This document shows, piece by piece, positions 45,721-53,996 of a DNA stretch of 64,000 nt; within the stretch, counting starts at the first letter, position 1; every line of letters begins with the position of its first letter. A model generated the notes under the pieces. That model had not been told where the DNA came from, did no database searches, and saw nothing but the letters and a program-made list of their open reading frames with translations. Source of the stretch: Streptomyces sp. NBC_01335 (GTDB lineage Bacteria; Actinomycetota; Actinomycetes; Streptomycetales; Streptomycetaceae); the NCBI RefSeq assembly GCF_035953295.1, contig NZ_CP108370.1:3501001-3565000 (forward strand). The letters run 5' to 3'. A program made the position numbers and the translations under genes.

Positions 45721-45896
45721 TCCTGGAATTATCTCTCTCCGCACGTCGGCGACCGTAACACAGCCCTCTTTCTCATCAATCTCTCAGCAAGATCTCACCA
45801 CCGGCACAGTTTCGAATCACGCCCATTTCATGAAGCCGTAATAAAACTCGGGGTACGCAGTGCGGAATGCCGCATCCACGAGGAGGTACGAACCGA
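45721..45896. promoter_or_regulatory. AT-rich divergent promoter of the sulfation module
   Basis: This gap is distinctly richer in A and T than its surroundings (for example TCTTTCTCATCAATCTCTC and AGCCGTAATAAAACTC) and separates the divergent dehydratase and sulfotransferase genes. It ends with the sulfotransferase ribosome site GAGGAGG. Confidence 0.55.
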
Positions 45897-46748
45897 ATGC
45901 TCCAGCACGACCCACGGGTGAGGGCGGCCGGCCGCCGGGCCCGCCGGACGTTGCGCGCCCTGAGGAACCGCGTGGGCGCGGCGACCACCCGACGACCGGC
46001 ACCCGCACGGCCCGCTCCCCGCGGCGCACGGCTGGTTCCCGACCCCGTCTTCGTCATCTCCTCGGTGCGGTCCGGCTCCACCCTGCTGCGGGTGCTGCTC
46101 AACAGCCACCCCTCGGTGCGCGCACCCCACGAGATGCATCTGCGCACCCTGGAGGTGCGGCTGCAGAAGGCGTACAGCGAGAAGGCGATGGACAAGCTCG
46201 GCCTCGACCAGGCCGAACTCGAACATCTGCTCTGGGACCGGGTGCTCCACCGCGAGCTGATGCACAGCGGCAAGGACGTCATCGTCGACAAGACGCCCGG
46301 CAACGCCCTCATCTGGCGGCGGCTCCACGAGGCCTGGCCCGACGCCCGGTTCGTCTTCCTGCTGCGCCACCCGGCCTCGATGGTGACCTCGCTCGTCAAC
46401 GGCCGCCCCGACCGCGACCTCGAAGCGACCGTCTCCGAGGTGAAGACCTACGTGGACGCCGTCCACGAGGCGCGCGCCGCGCTGCCGGGCCTCACCGTGC
46501 GGTACGAGGAATTGACGGAGGACCCCGCCGGCATCACCAAGGAAATCTGCGAATTCATCGGTGTCCCATGGACCCCGGAAATGCTGAATTACGGAAAACA
46601 GGACCACGGCCCTTTCCAGGCATTCATCGGGGACTGGAGCGACAACATCAAGTCCGGCAAAATCCAGCAGGCCCGCCCGCTGCCCTCCGCAGAGGAAGTC
46701 CCCGCACGCCTGCGCGAGATATCCCGCGCCTGGGGGTACCCGTGCTGA
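45897..46748 (+). CDS. PAPS-dependent sulfotransferase
   Basis: This is a 283-residue protein from ATG 45897, with GAGGAGG about nine bases upstream. The 5'-phosphosulfate loop is VFVISSVRSGSTLLRVLLNS and the 3'-phosphate-binding segment is FVFLLRHPASMVTSLVNG, both standard for the Sulfotransfer_1/3 superfamily. A catalytic-base candidate follows the loop (HPSVRAPHEMH). The first 45 residues are basic and Arg/Pro-rich with no signal peptide, so it acts in the cytosol. The enzyme moves sulfate from PAPS to a hydroxyl, amine or sugar acceptor. The next gene starts before this one stops, tying it to PAPS synthesis. Acceptor unknown. Confidence 0.9.
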   Translation: MLQHDPRVRAAGRRARRTLRALRNRVGAATTRRPAPARPAPRGARLVPDPVFVISSVRSGSTLLRVLLNSHPSVRAPHEMHLRTLEVRLQKAYSEKAMDKLGLDQAELEHLLWDRVLHRELMHSGKDVIVDKTPGNALIWRRLHEAWPDARFVFLLRHPASMVTSLVNGRPDRDLEATVSEVKTYVDAVHEARAALPGLTVRYEELTEDPAGITKEICEFIGVPWTPEMLNYGKQDHGPFQAFIGDWSDNIKSGKIQQARPLPSAEEVPARLREISRAWGYPC

Positions 46749-47395
46749 GCCCCTGCCGCATCCCCTCCGGCGGCGCCACCGTCTGGCTGACCGGCCTGCC
46801 CAGCTCCGGCAAGAGCACCCTGGCCCGCGCGGTCGAGGAGCGGCTGCGCGCGGCGGGCCGCCGGGTCGAGGTGCTGGACGGCGACGAGATCCGTACGTTC
46901 CTCTCGGCCGGGCTCGGCTTCTCCCGCGAGGACCGGAACACCAACGTCCAGCGGATCGGGCTGGTCGCCGAGGTCCTCGCCCGCAACGGCGTCGTCGCCG
47001 TCGTCCCCGTCATCGCCCCGTACGCCGACAGCCGCGAGGCGGTCCGCGCCCGGCACGCGAAGAGCGGCACCCGCTATCTGGAGGTCCATGTCGCGACCCC
47101 GGTGGAGGTCTGCGCGGTACGCGACGTGAAGGGGCTGTACGCCCAGCAGGCGGCGGGCGAGATCAGCGGGCTCACCGGCGTGGACGACCCGTACGAGGCG
47201 CCCGAGTCGCCCGATCTGCGGATCGCCGCCCACCGCCGGACGGTGGCCGAATCGACCCAGGACGTCCTGGACCTGCTCGGCGGACCGTACGACGGACCGC
47301 ACGACGGGCAGCCTGCCGGACCGCTCGACGAACTGCGCGACGGACCGGAACGCCACGGCGTCCCTGTCCCGCACGACGGGGAGGACCCCGCATGA
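46742..47395 (+). CDS. cysC: Adenylylsulfate (APS) kinase CysC
   Basis: This is a 217-residue protein from GTG 46742, overlapping the sulfotransferase by seven bases. The P-loop is LTGLPSSGKSTLA (residues 16-28), followed by VLDGDEIRTFLSAGLGFSREDRNTN with the APS-binding Arg/Asn residues, and KGLYAQQAAGEISGLTGVDDPYE as expected for APS kinase. It phosphorylates APS at the 3' position to give PAPS. The C-terminal 30 residues are a Gly/Asp/Pro-rich extension (GGPYDGPHDGQ) not needed for catalysis. It overlaps cysD by four bases. Confidence 0.95.
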   Translation: MLSPCRIPSGGATVWLTGLPSSGKSTLARAVEERLRAAGRRVEVLDGDEIRTFLSAGLGFSREDRNTNVQRIGLVAEVLARNGVVAVVPVIAPYADSREAVRARHAKSGTRYLEVHVATPVEVCAVRDVKGLYAQQAAGEISGLTGVDDPYEAPESPDLRIAAHRRTVAESTQDVLDLLGGPYDGPHDGQPAGPLDELRDGPERHGVPVPHDGEDPA

Positions 47396-48342
47396 ACCAC
47401 ACCCTCACGCCCCCCACGGCCCGTCGCACCCGGGAAGCCTCCACGCCCCCGGCGCGCTCGCACCTGGACTCGTTGGAGTCGGAGGCGGTGCACATCTTCC
47501 GTGAGGTGGCGGGGGAGTTCGAGCGGCCGGTGATCCTCTTCTCCGGCGGCAAGGACTCCATCGTGATGCTCCACCTCGCGCTGAAGGCCTTCGCCCCCGC
47601 ACCGATCCCCTTCACCCTCCTGCACGTCGACACCGGCCACAACTTCCCCGAGGTCCTCGACTACCGCGACCGCACGGTGGCCGCCCGCGGGCTGCGCCTG
47701 CACATCGCCTCCGTCCAGGAGTACATCGACGCCGGCACCCTGCGCGAACGCCCCGACGGCACCCGCAACCCCCTCCAGACCATCCCCCTCACCGAAGCCA
47801 TCCAGCACCACCGCTTCGACGCCGTCTTCGGCGGCGGACGCCGCGACGAGGAGAAGGCCCGCGCCAAGGAACGCGTCTTCTCCCTGCGCGACGAGTTCTC
47901 CCAGTGGGACCCCCGCCGCCAGCGCCCCGAACTCTGGCAGCTCTACAACGGCCGCCACGCCCCCGGCGAACACGTCCGCGTCTTCCCGATCTCCAACTGG
48001 ACCGAACTCGACGTCTGGCAGTACATCCAGCGCGAACACATCGAGCTCCCCGCCATCTACTTCGCCCACCACCGCGAGGTCTTCAACCGCGACGGCATGT
48101 GGCTCACCGCCGGCGACTGGGGCGGCCCCAAGGACACCGAACCCACCCAGACCCGCCTCGTGCGCTACCGCACCGTGGGCGACATGTCCTGCACCGGAGC
48201 CGTCGACTCCGACGCCACCACCCTCGACGCCGTCATCACCGAAATCGCCGCCTCCCGCCTCACCGAACGCGGCGCCACCCGCGCCGACGACAAGATGAGC
48301 GAAGCCGCGATGGAAGACCGCAAGCGCGAGGGGTACTTCTAA
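47392..48342 (+). CDS. cysD: Sulfate adenylyltransferase subunit 2 CysD
   Basis: This is a 316-residue protein from ATG 47392, overlapping cysC by four bases. It is a PP-loop pyrophosphatase family member: SHLDSLESEAVHIFREV, then the PP-motif ILFSGGKDSIVMLHLA, LLHVDTGHNFPEV, FGGGRRDEEKARAKERVFS and the C-terminal RYRTVGDMSCTGAV block. It forms APS from sulfate and ATP together with the CysN GTPase. It is complete at the usual length of about 300 residues. The stop TAA is followed at once by the cysN ATG. Confidence 0.97.
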   Translation: MNHTLTPPTARRTREASTPPARSHLDSLESEAVHIFREVAGEFERPVILFSGGKDSIVMLHLALKAFAPAPIPFTLLHVDTGHNFPEVLDYRDRTVAARGLRLHIASVQEYIDAGTLRERPDGTRNPLQTIPLTEAIQHHRFDAVFGGGRRDEEKARAKERVFSLRDEFSQWDPRRQRPELWQLYNGRHAPGEHVRVFPISNWTELDVWQYIQREHIELPAIYFAHHREVFNRDGMWLTAGDWGGPKDTEPTQTRLVRYRTVGDMSCTGAVDSDATTLDAVITEIAASRLTERGATRADDKMSEAAMEDRKREGYF

Positions 48343-49575
48343 ATGACCACCACCACACAGCCGTTGGCAGAGACCACGCTGCTGCGCTTCGCCACCGCCG
48401 GCTCCGTCGACGACGGCAAGTCCACCCTCGTCGGCCGCCTCCTCCACGACTCCAAGTCGGTCCTCACCGACCAGCTCGAAGCCGTCGAACACGCCTCCCG
48501 CAACCGCGGCCAGGACACCCCCGACCTCGCCCTCCTCACCGACGGCCTGCGCGCCGAACGCGAGCAGGGCATCACCATCGACGTCGCCTACCGCTACTTC
48601 GCCACCCCCCGGCGCCGGTTCATCCTCGCCGACACCCCCGGCCACGTGCAGTACACCCGCAACATGGTCACCGGCGCCTCCACCGCCGAACTCGCCGTCG
48701 TCCTCGTCGACGCCCGCAACGGCGTCGTCGAACAGACCCGCCGCCACGCCGCCGTCGCCGCACTCCTCCGCGTCCCCCACGTCGTCCTCGCCGTCAACAA
48801 GATGGACCTCGTCGACTGGTCGGAGGAGGAGTTCCTGCGGATCACCGAGGAGTTCGCCCGGTGCGCCGCCGAACTCGACCATCCGCTCGGCGGGTTCACC
48901 GCCATCCCGGTCTCCGCGCTGACCGGCGACAACGTCGTGGACCGCTCCGCGCACATGGACTGGTACGCGGGCCCCACGCTCCTCGACCATCTGGAGACCG
49001 TCCGCGCCGACGACGCGGAGGCGGACCGTCCGGCCCGGCTCCCCGTGCAGTACGTCATCCGGCACGGCGACGACCGCCGTTACGCGGGCCAGTTGGCCAC
49101 CGGCGAGCTGCGCACCGGTGACGCGGTGGTGGTGCTCCCCTCCGGGGTCACCTCCACGGTCACCGCCGTCGACCGGCTCGGCGAACCCGTCGACGCCGCG
49201 TACGCCCTGGACTCGGTCTCCGTACGCCTCGCCGACGACCTCGACATCGGCCGGGGCGACCTCATCGCCCCGGTGGCCGAGGCGCCCGCGCTCACCCGGA
49301 GCCTGGACGCGGACGTCTGCCATCTGCACGACCGGCCCCTGCGCGTCGGCGACCGGGTGCTGCTCCGGCACACCACCCGTACGGTCAAGGCGATCGTCCA
49401 GGACCTGCCCGGCCGGCCCGACTCCGGCCTCACCACCAACGAGCTGGGCCGGATACGCCTCCGCACGGCCGAACCGGTCGCCGCCGACGCCTACGCCGCC
49501 TCCCGCCGCACCGGCTCCTTCCTCCTCATCGACCCCGCTGACGGCGCCACGCTGACCGCGGGCATGGTCCGGTGA
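48343..49575 (+). CDS. cysN: Sulfate adenylyltransferase subunit 1 CysN
   Basis: This is a 410-residue translation-factor-like GTPase from ATG 48343. Its G motifs are GSVDDGKSTLVGRLL, DTPGHVQYTRNM and NKMDLVD, with EF-Tu-like domains 2 and 3 after residue 215. GTP hydrolysis drives APS formation by CysD. There is no C-terminal CysC fusion, which agrees with the separate cysC two genes upstream. CysC, CysD and CysN together make PAPS; no PAPS reductase (cysH) is adjacent, so the supply seems aimed at the sulfotransferase rather than only at cysteine. Confidence 0.97.
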   Translation: MTTTTQPLAETTLLRFATAGSVDDGKSTLVGRLLHDSKSVLTDQLEAVEHASRNRGQDTPDLALLTDGLRAEREQGITIDVAYRYFATPRRRFILADTPGHVQYTRNMVTGASTAELAVVLVDARNGVVEQTRRHAAVAALLRVPHVVLAVNKMDLVDWSEEEFLRITEEFARCAAELDHPLGGFTAIPVSALTGDNVVDRSAHMDWYAGPTLLDHLETVRADDAEADRPARLPVQYVIRHGDDRRYAGQLATGELRTGDAVVVLPSGVTSTVTAVDRLGEPVDAAYALDSVSVRLADDLDIGRGDLIAPVAEAPALTRSLDADVCHLHDRPLRVGDRVLLRHTTRTVKAIVQDLPGRPDSGLTTNELGRIRLRTAEPVAADAYAASRRTGSFLLIDPADGATLTAGMVR

Positions 49576-49579
49576 TCGC

Positions 49580-50311
49580 GTGCCGACCCCGGACCGCGCA
49601 CCGGTCCTCGCCCTGAGTCAGGTCACGCACACCTACCGGCCCGGCGAACCACCGGTGCTCGACCGGGTCGATCTCACCGTCGAGCAGGGCGAGTTCCTCT
49701 GCGTGCTGGGCGCGTCCGGCTCCGGGAAGTCCACCCTGCTGGGCCTCTTCGGCGGGCTGGAGCACCCCACTTCGGGCACGGTGTCGCTGCCCTCGCCGCG
49801 CCCCGCGCTGATGTTCCAGGAACACGCGCTCTTCCCCTGGCTCACCGCCGGCGGCAACGTCGAACTCGCCCTGCGCTTCGGCGGTTCGCCGAAGGACGGC
49901 CGCGAGGCGGAGGCCCGTCGGCTGCTCGCCCTGGTGCGGCTCCCGGACGCGTACGACCGGCCCGTGCACGAGCTCTCCGGCGGCATGCGGCAACGCGTCG
50001 CGCTGGCCCGCGCGCTCGCGCAGGGCAGCCGCGTCCTCCTGATGGACGAGCCGTTCGCCGCGCTCGACGCGATCACCCGCGAGGTGCTCCACGAGGTCCT
50101 GCTCGACGTCCGTGAGGCGCGCGGGCTCACCGTCGTGTTCGTCACCCACCAGGTGTCCGAGGCCGTCCGGCTGGCCACCCGCATCGTGCTGCTCTCCTCG
50201 CGCCCCGGCCGGATCGCCCACAGCTGGCGGGCCGGTGGCCCCGGAACCGACAGCGCGACCATCACCGCCCGGCTCCGGGAGGAGGTCCGGCGCCATGCCC
50301 CCGCCCACTGA
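49580..50311 (+). CDS. ABC transporter ATPase, nitrate/sulfonate/taurine type
   Basis: This is a 243-residue ATPase from GTG 49580, four bases after cysN. Motifs are Walker A GASGSGKSTLLG, Q-loop LMFQEHALFPWLT, signature ELSGGMRQRVALARAL, Walker B VLLMDEPFAALDA and switch His in VFVTHQVSEA. The closest groups by pattern are SsuB, TauB and NrtD, which power uptake of sulfonates, taurine or nitrate. With cysCDN just upstream a sulfur compound is the likely cargo, but that is inference. Its end overlaps the permease start. Confidence 0.9.
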   Translation: MPTPDRAPVLALSQVTHTYRPGEPPVLDRVDLTVEQGEFLCVLGASGSGKSTLLGLFGGLEHPTSGTVSLPSPRPALMFQEHALFPWLTAGGNVELALRFGGSPKDGREAEARRLLALVRLPDAYDRPVHELSGGMRQRVALARALAQGSRVLLMDEPFAALDAITREVLHEVLLDVREARGLTVVFVTHQVSEAVRLATRIVLLSSRPGRIAHSWRAGGPGTDSATITARLREEVRRHAPAH

Positions 50312-51230
50312 TCAGAAGGAGCAGACCGACCAGAAGGAGCGAACGGACCGGAGGGAGCGAACGGACCGGACCGCCGCGTTCACCGAGGGCCTGGACCGGC
50401 TGGAGACCGCCTCCGCGGGCCACCCGGCGCCCGGAGGCCCCGCCCGGCGGTGGGCCGCCCGCCTCCGCACCACGGTGACCGCCCCGGCCCTCTCCGTCCT
50501 CGCCCTGCTGCTGCTCTGGCAGGGCGCGTACGGGCTCGGCCTCTCCGCCACCCTCCCCTCCCCCGCCGCCGTCGCCTCGTCCCTGGGCGACGCGCGGCGG
50601 GACGGCACCCTGTGGCCGGCGCTCGGCCACAGCCTGCTGCGTACGGTGGCGGGGTTCGCGGTCTCCGTGGTGCTCGGCACCCTCCTCGGGCTGCTGGTCC
50701 ACCGGGTGCGCGCCGCACGCGGGGCGCTCGCCCCGGTCCTCTCGGCGCTCCAGTCGCTCCCTGCCGCCGGTCTCGTCCCGCTCGGGGTCATCGTCTTCGG
50801 CGAGTCCGAGGCGGCGGTGTACGCGGTGGTGCTGCTCGGAGCCGTACCGTCCGTGGCGCTCGGCGTGGCCGGGGCGCTCGGCCAGATCCCGCCGCTGCTG
50901 CTGCGGGCCGGGCGGTCGCTGGGCGCCACCGGGCCTGCTCTCGTCCGGCACATCCTGCTGCCGGCCGCGCTGCCGGGTCTGGTCGCCGCGCTCCGGCAGG
51001 GCTGGACCTTCGGCTGGCGGGCGCTGATGACGGCGGAGCTGATCACCGCGACCCCGCTGCCCGGGGTCGGCCGGCTCCTCAACTCCGGCAAGGAGAACGA
51101 CGACACCGCGCTCGTGCTCGCCGCCGTCCTCCTCGTCCTCACCGTCGGCGTCGTGATGGAGTCCGCCCTCTTCACGCCGGTGGAACGCCGGGTGCTGCGC
51201 GCCCGCGGCCTGCTCCCCGCCCAGCCCTGA
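50295..51230 (+). CDS. ABC transporter permease, SsuC/TauC type
   Basis: This is a 311-residue protein from ATG 50295, preceded by GGAGG and overlapping the ATPase gene by 17 bases. The first 30 residues are a charged repeat (TDQKEQTDQKERTDRRERTDR) from tandem GACCGGAAGGAGCGAAC-like DNA. A binding-protein-dependent permease domain with six or so helices follows, and the EAA loop is visible as RAGRSLGATGPALVRHILLPAALPG. It pairs with the preceding ATPase. No substrate-binding protein gene lies in the operon, so a binding protein must come from elsewhere or the transporter works differently. Confidence 0.88.
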   Translation: MPPPTDQKEQTDQKERTDRRERTDRTAAFTEGLDRLETASAGHPAPGGPARRWAARLRTTVTAPALSVLALLLLWQGAYGLGLSATLPSPAAVASSLGDARRDGTLWPALGHSLLRTVAGFAVSVVLGTLLGLLVHRVRAARGALAPVLSALQSLPAAGLVPLGVIVFGESEAAVYAVVLLGAVPSVALGVAGALGQIPPLLLRAGRSLGATGPALVRHILLPAALPGLVAALRQGWTFGWRALMTAELITATPLPGVGRLLNSGKENDDTALVLAAVLLVLTVGVVMESALFTPVERRVLRARGLLPAQP

Positions 51231-51280
51231 GCCATCAACTCCGCTCCCGTGTACGTCCGCACGCCTCGAAAGGCACGCCC

Positions 51281-52825
51281 ATGAGCCCGGCCTCCTCCCC
51301 TCCGCCGAAGGTCAGCGTCGTCGTCCCCGTCTACAACCCGGGCCCGCACATGGACGAGTTGACCGACTCGCTGCTGCGCCAGACGATGGCCCCGGGCGAG
51401 TTCGAGGTGATCTTCGTGGACGACGGATCGACCGACGGCACCGCGGAGCGCCTCGACCGGCTCGCGGCGGAGCACGCGCACTTCGAGGTGGTGCACATAC
51501 CCAACTCCGGCTGGCCCTCGCGCCCCCGCAACCTGGGGATCGAGCGCGCCCGGGGCCGCTACGTCCAGTTCGCCGACAACGACGACTGGTTCGGCACCGA
51601 GGCCCTGCAACGGCTGTACGCGTACGCCGAGGAGAACGGCTCCGACATCGTGGTGGGCCGGATGGCGGGCCGGGGCCGGGGCGTCCCCCGGGAGCTGTTC
51701 CGCAAGAACCTCCCCGACGCCCGCCCGGAGAAGAGCGCGCTCGTCGACAGCCTCACCCCGCACAAGATGTTCCGCCGGTCCTTCCTGCTGGAACACGGGC
51801 TGCGCTTCCCCGAGGGCAGACGCCGGCTGGAGGACCACGTCTTCGTGATGGCCGCCTACTTCGCGGCCCGGCGGATCTCGGTCCTCTCCGACTACGTCTG
51901 CTACTACCACGTGGCCCGCCCCGACCTCTCCAACGCGGGGTTCCGCACCTTCGACCCCGCCGGGTACTTCGGCAACCTCCGCGAGGCGCTCGACATCGTC
52001 GACGCCCACACCGACCCGGGACCCGTCCGCGACCGGCTGCACCGGCGGTGGCTCCGGGTCGAGACGGTGGAGCGGCTCAGCGGGAAACGGTTCCTGGACG
52101 CCCCCGAACAGTGGCGCGCCGACTTCTTCCGCGAGGCCCGGTCCCTGGTCGCCGAGCGGTTCGGCCCCGGGGTCGCCGCCGGGCTGCCCGCCCGCCAGCG
52201 CGCGGCGGCCGAGCTCCTCGTCCAGGACCGGATCGACGCCGTACGCGAACTCGCCCGGTGGGAGTCGGCGGTACGCGCCAGGGCCACCGTCTCCGCACCG
52301 TCCACCGAGGAGATCACCGCCACCGGCGAGCTGCTCTCCGGCGGCGCCCCGCTCACCTTCACCCACCGCGCGGACGGGGCCGACGTGCTGGCCGTGCCCG
52401 TCCCCGGCATCCCGGCCGAGGCGCTGGACGTCACCAAGGCGCTCAGGAACGCCAGGATGGACGTGCTGGCCCGCCGCAGGGGCGGCGCCGAGGAGTTCTT
52501 CGTCCCCTCGAAGACCAGCCTCACCCGGGTCCCCGCCCCGGGCACCCCGGGCGGCTTCCGGACCGTCCACACCACCGTCGCCCGCCTCGCCCCCGACACC
52601 CTCAACTCGGGCCGCAACGCCGGTACCTGGGACCTCAAGGTGCGCATCAGCAGCTGCGGCTGGCAGCGCGACGCCCCGCTGCCGCTCAGCCTCCTCATCG
52701 CCACGGACGGCGCCCCGCCCGTGCTCGCCACCCCGCCCGCCCGCCCCGTCACGGTGCTCCGCCTGAAGCGGGCGGCCCGGCGCCGGGCGGCGGCCCTGCT
52801 GGCCCGGCTGCGCGCCCTGGTCTGA
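51281..52825 (+). CDS. Family 2 glycosyltransferase with C-terminal extension
   Basis: This is a 514-residue protein from ATG 51281, with AAAGG upstream. The GT-A domain (residues about 10-230) has KVSVVVPVYNPG, FIFVDDGSTDGT-type nucleotide binding (VIFVDDGSTDGT), and the D-x-D-like FADNDDWF. After residue 320 a beta-rich region (residues 330-490) resembles accessory domains of TarS/TarP-like or teichoic-acid glycosyltransferases. There are no membrane helices. It probably glycosylates a cell-wall polymer or a secreted glycan, which the sulfotransferase of the same operon might then sulfate. It closes the operon before a strong terminator. Confidence 0.88.
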   Translation: MSPASSPPPKVSVVVPVYNPGPHMDELTDSLLRQTMAPGEFEVIFVDDGSTDGTAERLDRLAAEHAHFEVVHIPNSGWPSRPRNLGIERARGRYVQFADNDDWFGTEALQRLYAYAEENGSDIVVGRMAGRGRGVPRELFRKNLPDARPEKSALVDSLTPHKMFRRSFLLEHGLRFPEGRRRLEDHVFVMAAYFAARRISVLSDYVCYYHVARPDLSNAGFRTFDPAGYFGNLREALDIVDAHTDPGPVRDRLHRRWLRVETVERLSGKRFLDAPEQWRADFFREARSLVAERFGPGVAAGLPARQRAAAELLVQDRIDAVRELARWESAVRARATVSAPSTEEITATGELLSGGAPLTFTHRADGADVLAVPVPGIPAEALDVTKALRNARMDVLARRRGGAEEFFVPSKTSLTRVPAPGTPGGFRTVHTTVARLAPDTLNSGRNAGTWDLKVRISSCGWQRDAPLPLSLLIATDGAPPVLATPPARPVTVLRLKRAARRRAAALLARLRALV

Positions 52826-52850
52826 GGGCGGCGCGCGAGAGCCCACGAGA

Positions 52851-52880
52851 AACGGCCCCAGGACATGTCCTGGGGCCGTT
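52851..52880. terminator. Bidirectional terminator, perfect 30-base inverted repeat
   Basis: AACGGCCCCAGGACA is followed at once by TGTCCTGGGGCCGTT, a perfect inverted repeat that lies between the convergent glycosyltransferase and rlmB genes. Confidence 0.9.
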
Positions 52881-52932
52881 CGTCGTACGTACCGACCCGG
52901 GCGCGTGGTACCGGGCCGGTGGTCAGGGGCGC

Positions 52933-53889
52933 TTACGCGCGGCGGCGGGCCACCTCGTACAGCACGATGCCGGCCGCGACACCGGCGTTCAGCGACTCGG
53001 CGCCACCCGGCATCGAGATGCGGACGCGGTAGTCGCAGGTCTCGCCGACGAGGCGGCCGAGGCCCTTGCCCTCGCTGCCGATCACGATGACGACCGGACC
53101 GGACAGCTGCTCCAGGTCCTCGACGGTGTGCTCACCGTCGGCGGCCAGACCGACGACCGTGAGGCCCGCCTTCTGGTAGCCCTCCAGCGCGCGGGTCAGG
53201 TTGGTGACCCGGGAGACCGGGGTGCGCGCGGCCGTACCGGCCGACGACTTCCAGGCGCCCGCCGTCATGCCGGCCGCACGCCGCTCGGGGACGACCACAC
53301 CGTGGCCGCCGAACGCCGAAACGGACCGGACGATCGCACCCAGGTTGCGCGGGTCGGTGACCCCGTCGAGCGCCACGATCAGCGGGTCCTCGCCGTTGTC
53401 GTACGCGGCGGCGGTCAGGTCCTCGGGGTGCGCGTACTCGTACGGCGGGACCTGGAGGACGAGGCCCTGGTGGTTCAGGCCGTTCGTCATCCGGTCCAGC
53501 TCGGGGCGCGGGGCCTCCATGAGGTTGATGTTGCCCCGGTCGGCGGCGAGCTTGAGCGCGTCACGGACCCGCTCGTCGTTGTCGATGAACTGCTGGACGT
53601 AGAGCGTCACCGCGGGGACGCCGTCGCGCAGCGCCTCGAAGACCGGGTTGCGGCCGACGACCATCTCCGAGGTGCCCTTGACGCCGCCGCGCCGCGGGGC
53701 GGGGCGACGGGCCGCGGCCTGCTTGGCCGCCGCGTTCGCGACGCGGTTCTTCTTGTGTCCCTTGCGGGCGGAGGCGGGCGGCGTCGGGCCCTTTCCTTCG
53801 AGGCCACGGCGTCGCTGCCCACCGCTGCCGACCTGCGCGCCCTTCTTGTTGGACGTGCGGCGGTTCCTGCGCTGGCTGTTCCCGGCCAT
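52933..53889 (-). CDS. rlmB: 23S rRNA 2'-O-methyltransferase RlmB (SpoU/TrmH family)
   Basis: This is a 318-residue protein from ATG 53889. A basic, probably disordered N-terminus of about 70 residues ([17 protein letters not shown]) is followed by the substrate-binding domain ([15 protein letters not shown]) and the SPOUT fold with its three motifs: [28 protein letters not shown], and [22 protein letters not shown], which forms the AdoMet-binding trefoil knot. It methylates the 2'-OH of a guanosine in 23S rRNA (G2251 in E. coli). It follows cysS on the same strand, the usual actinobacterial order. Confidence 0.95.
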   Translation of the reverse strand: MAGNSQRRNRRTSNKKGAQVGSGGQRRRGLEGKGPTPPASARKGHKKNRVANAAAKQAAARRPAPRRGGVKGTSEMVVGRNPVFEALRDGVPAVTLYVQQFIDNDERVRDALKLAADRGNINLMEAPRPELDRMTNGLNHQGLVLQVPPYEYAHPEDLTAAAYDNGEDPLIVALDGVTDPRNLGAIVRSVSAFGGHGVVVPERRAAGMTAGAWKSSAGTAARTPVSRVTNLTRALEGYQKAGLTVVGLAADGEHTVEDLEQLSGPVVIVIGSEGKGLGRLVGETCDYRVRISMPGGAESLNAGVAAGIVLYEVARRRA

Positions 53890-53935
53890 GACCTACCTGT
53901 TTCGTTGCTTCAGAAATGCTTCTACAAGTGAAAGT

Positions 53936-53961
53936 GTGCCGCCCGGACGGCCGGGCGGCAC
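53936..53961 (-). terminator. Terminator between cysS and rlmB
   Basis: The 11-bp stem GTGCCGCCCGG / CCGGGCGGCAC has a four-base loop. It lies just after the cysS stop, with T-rich sequence following on the minus strand. Confidence 0.75.
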
Positions 53962-53996
53962 ATTCGCGCCTCTGGACGCGGTGCGAGGAGCGGTGC

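Noticed and set aside
47074..49371. Minus-strand 765-codon open frame opposite cysC, cysD and cysN
   Set aside because: Val/Gly/Glu-rich antisense frame created by GC bias; the sense strand encodes the complete PAPS-synthesis proteins.
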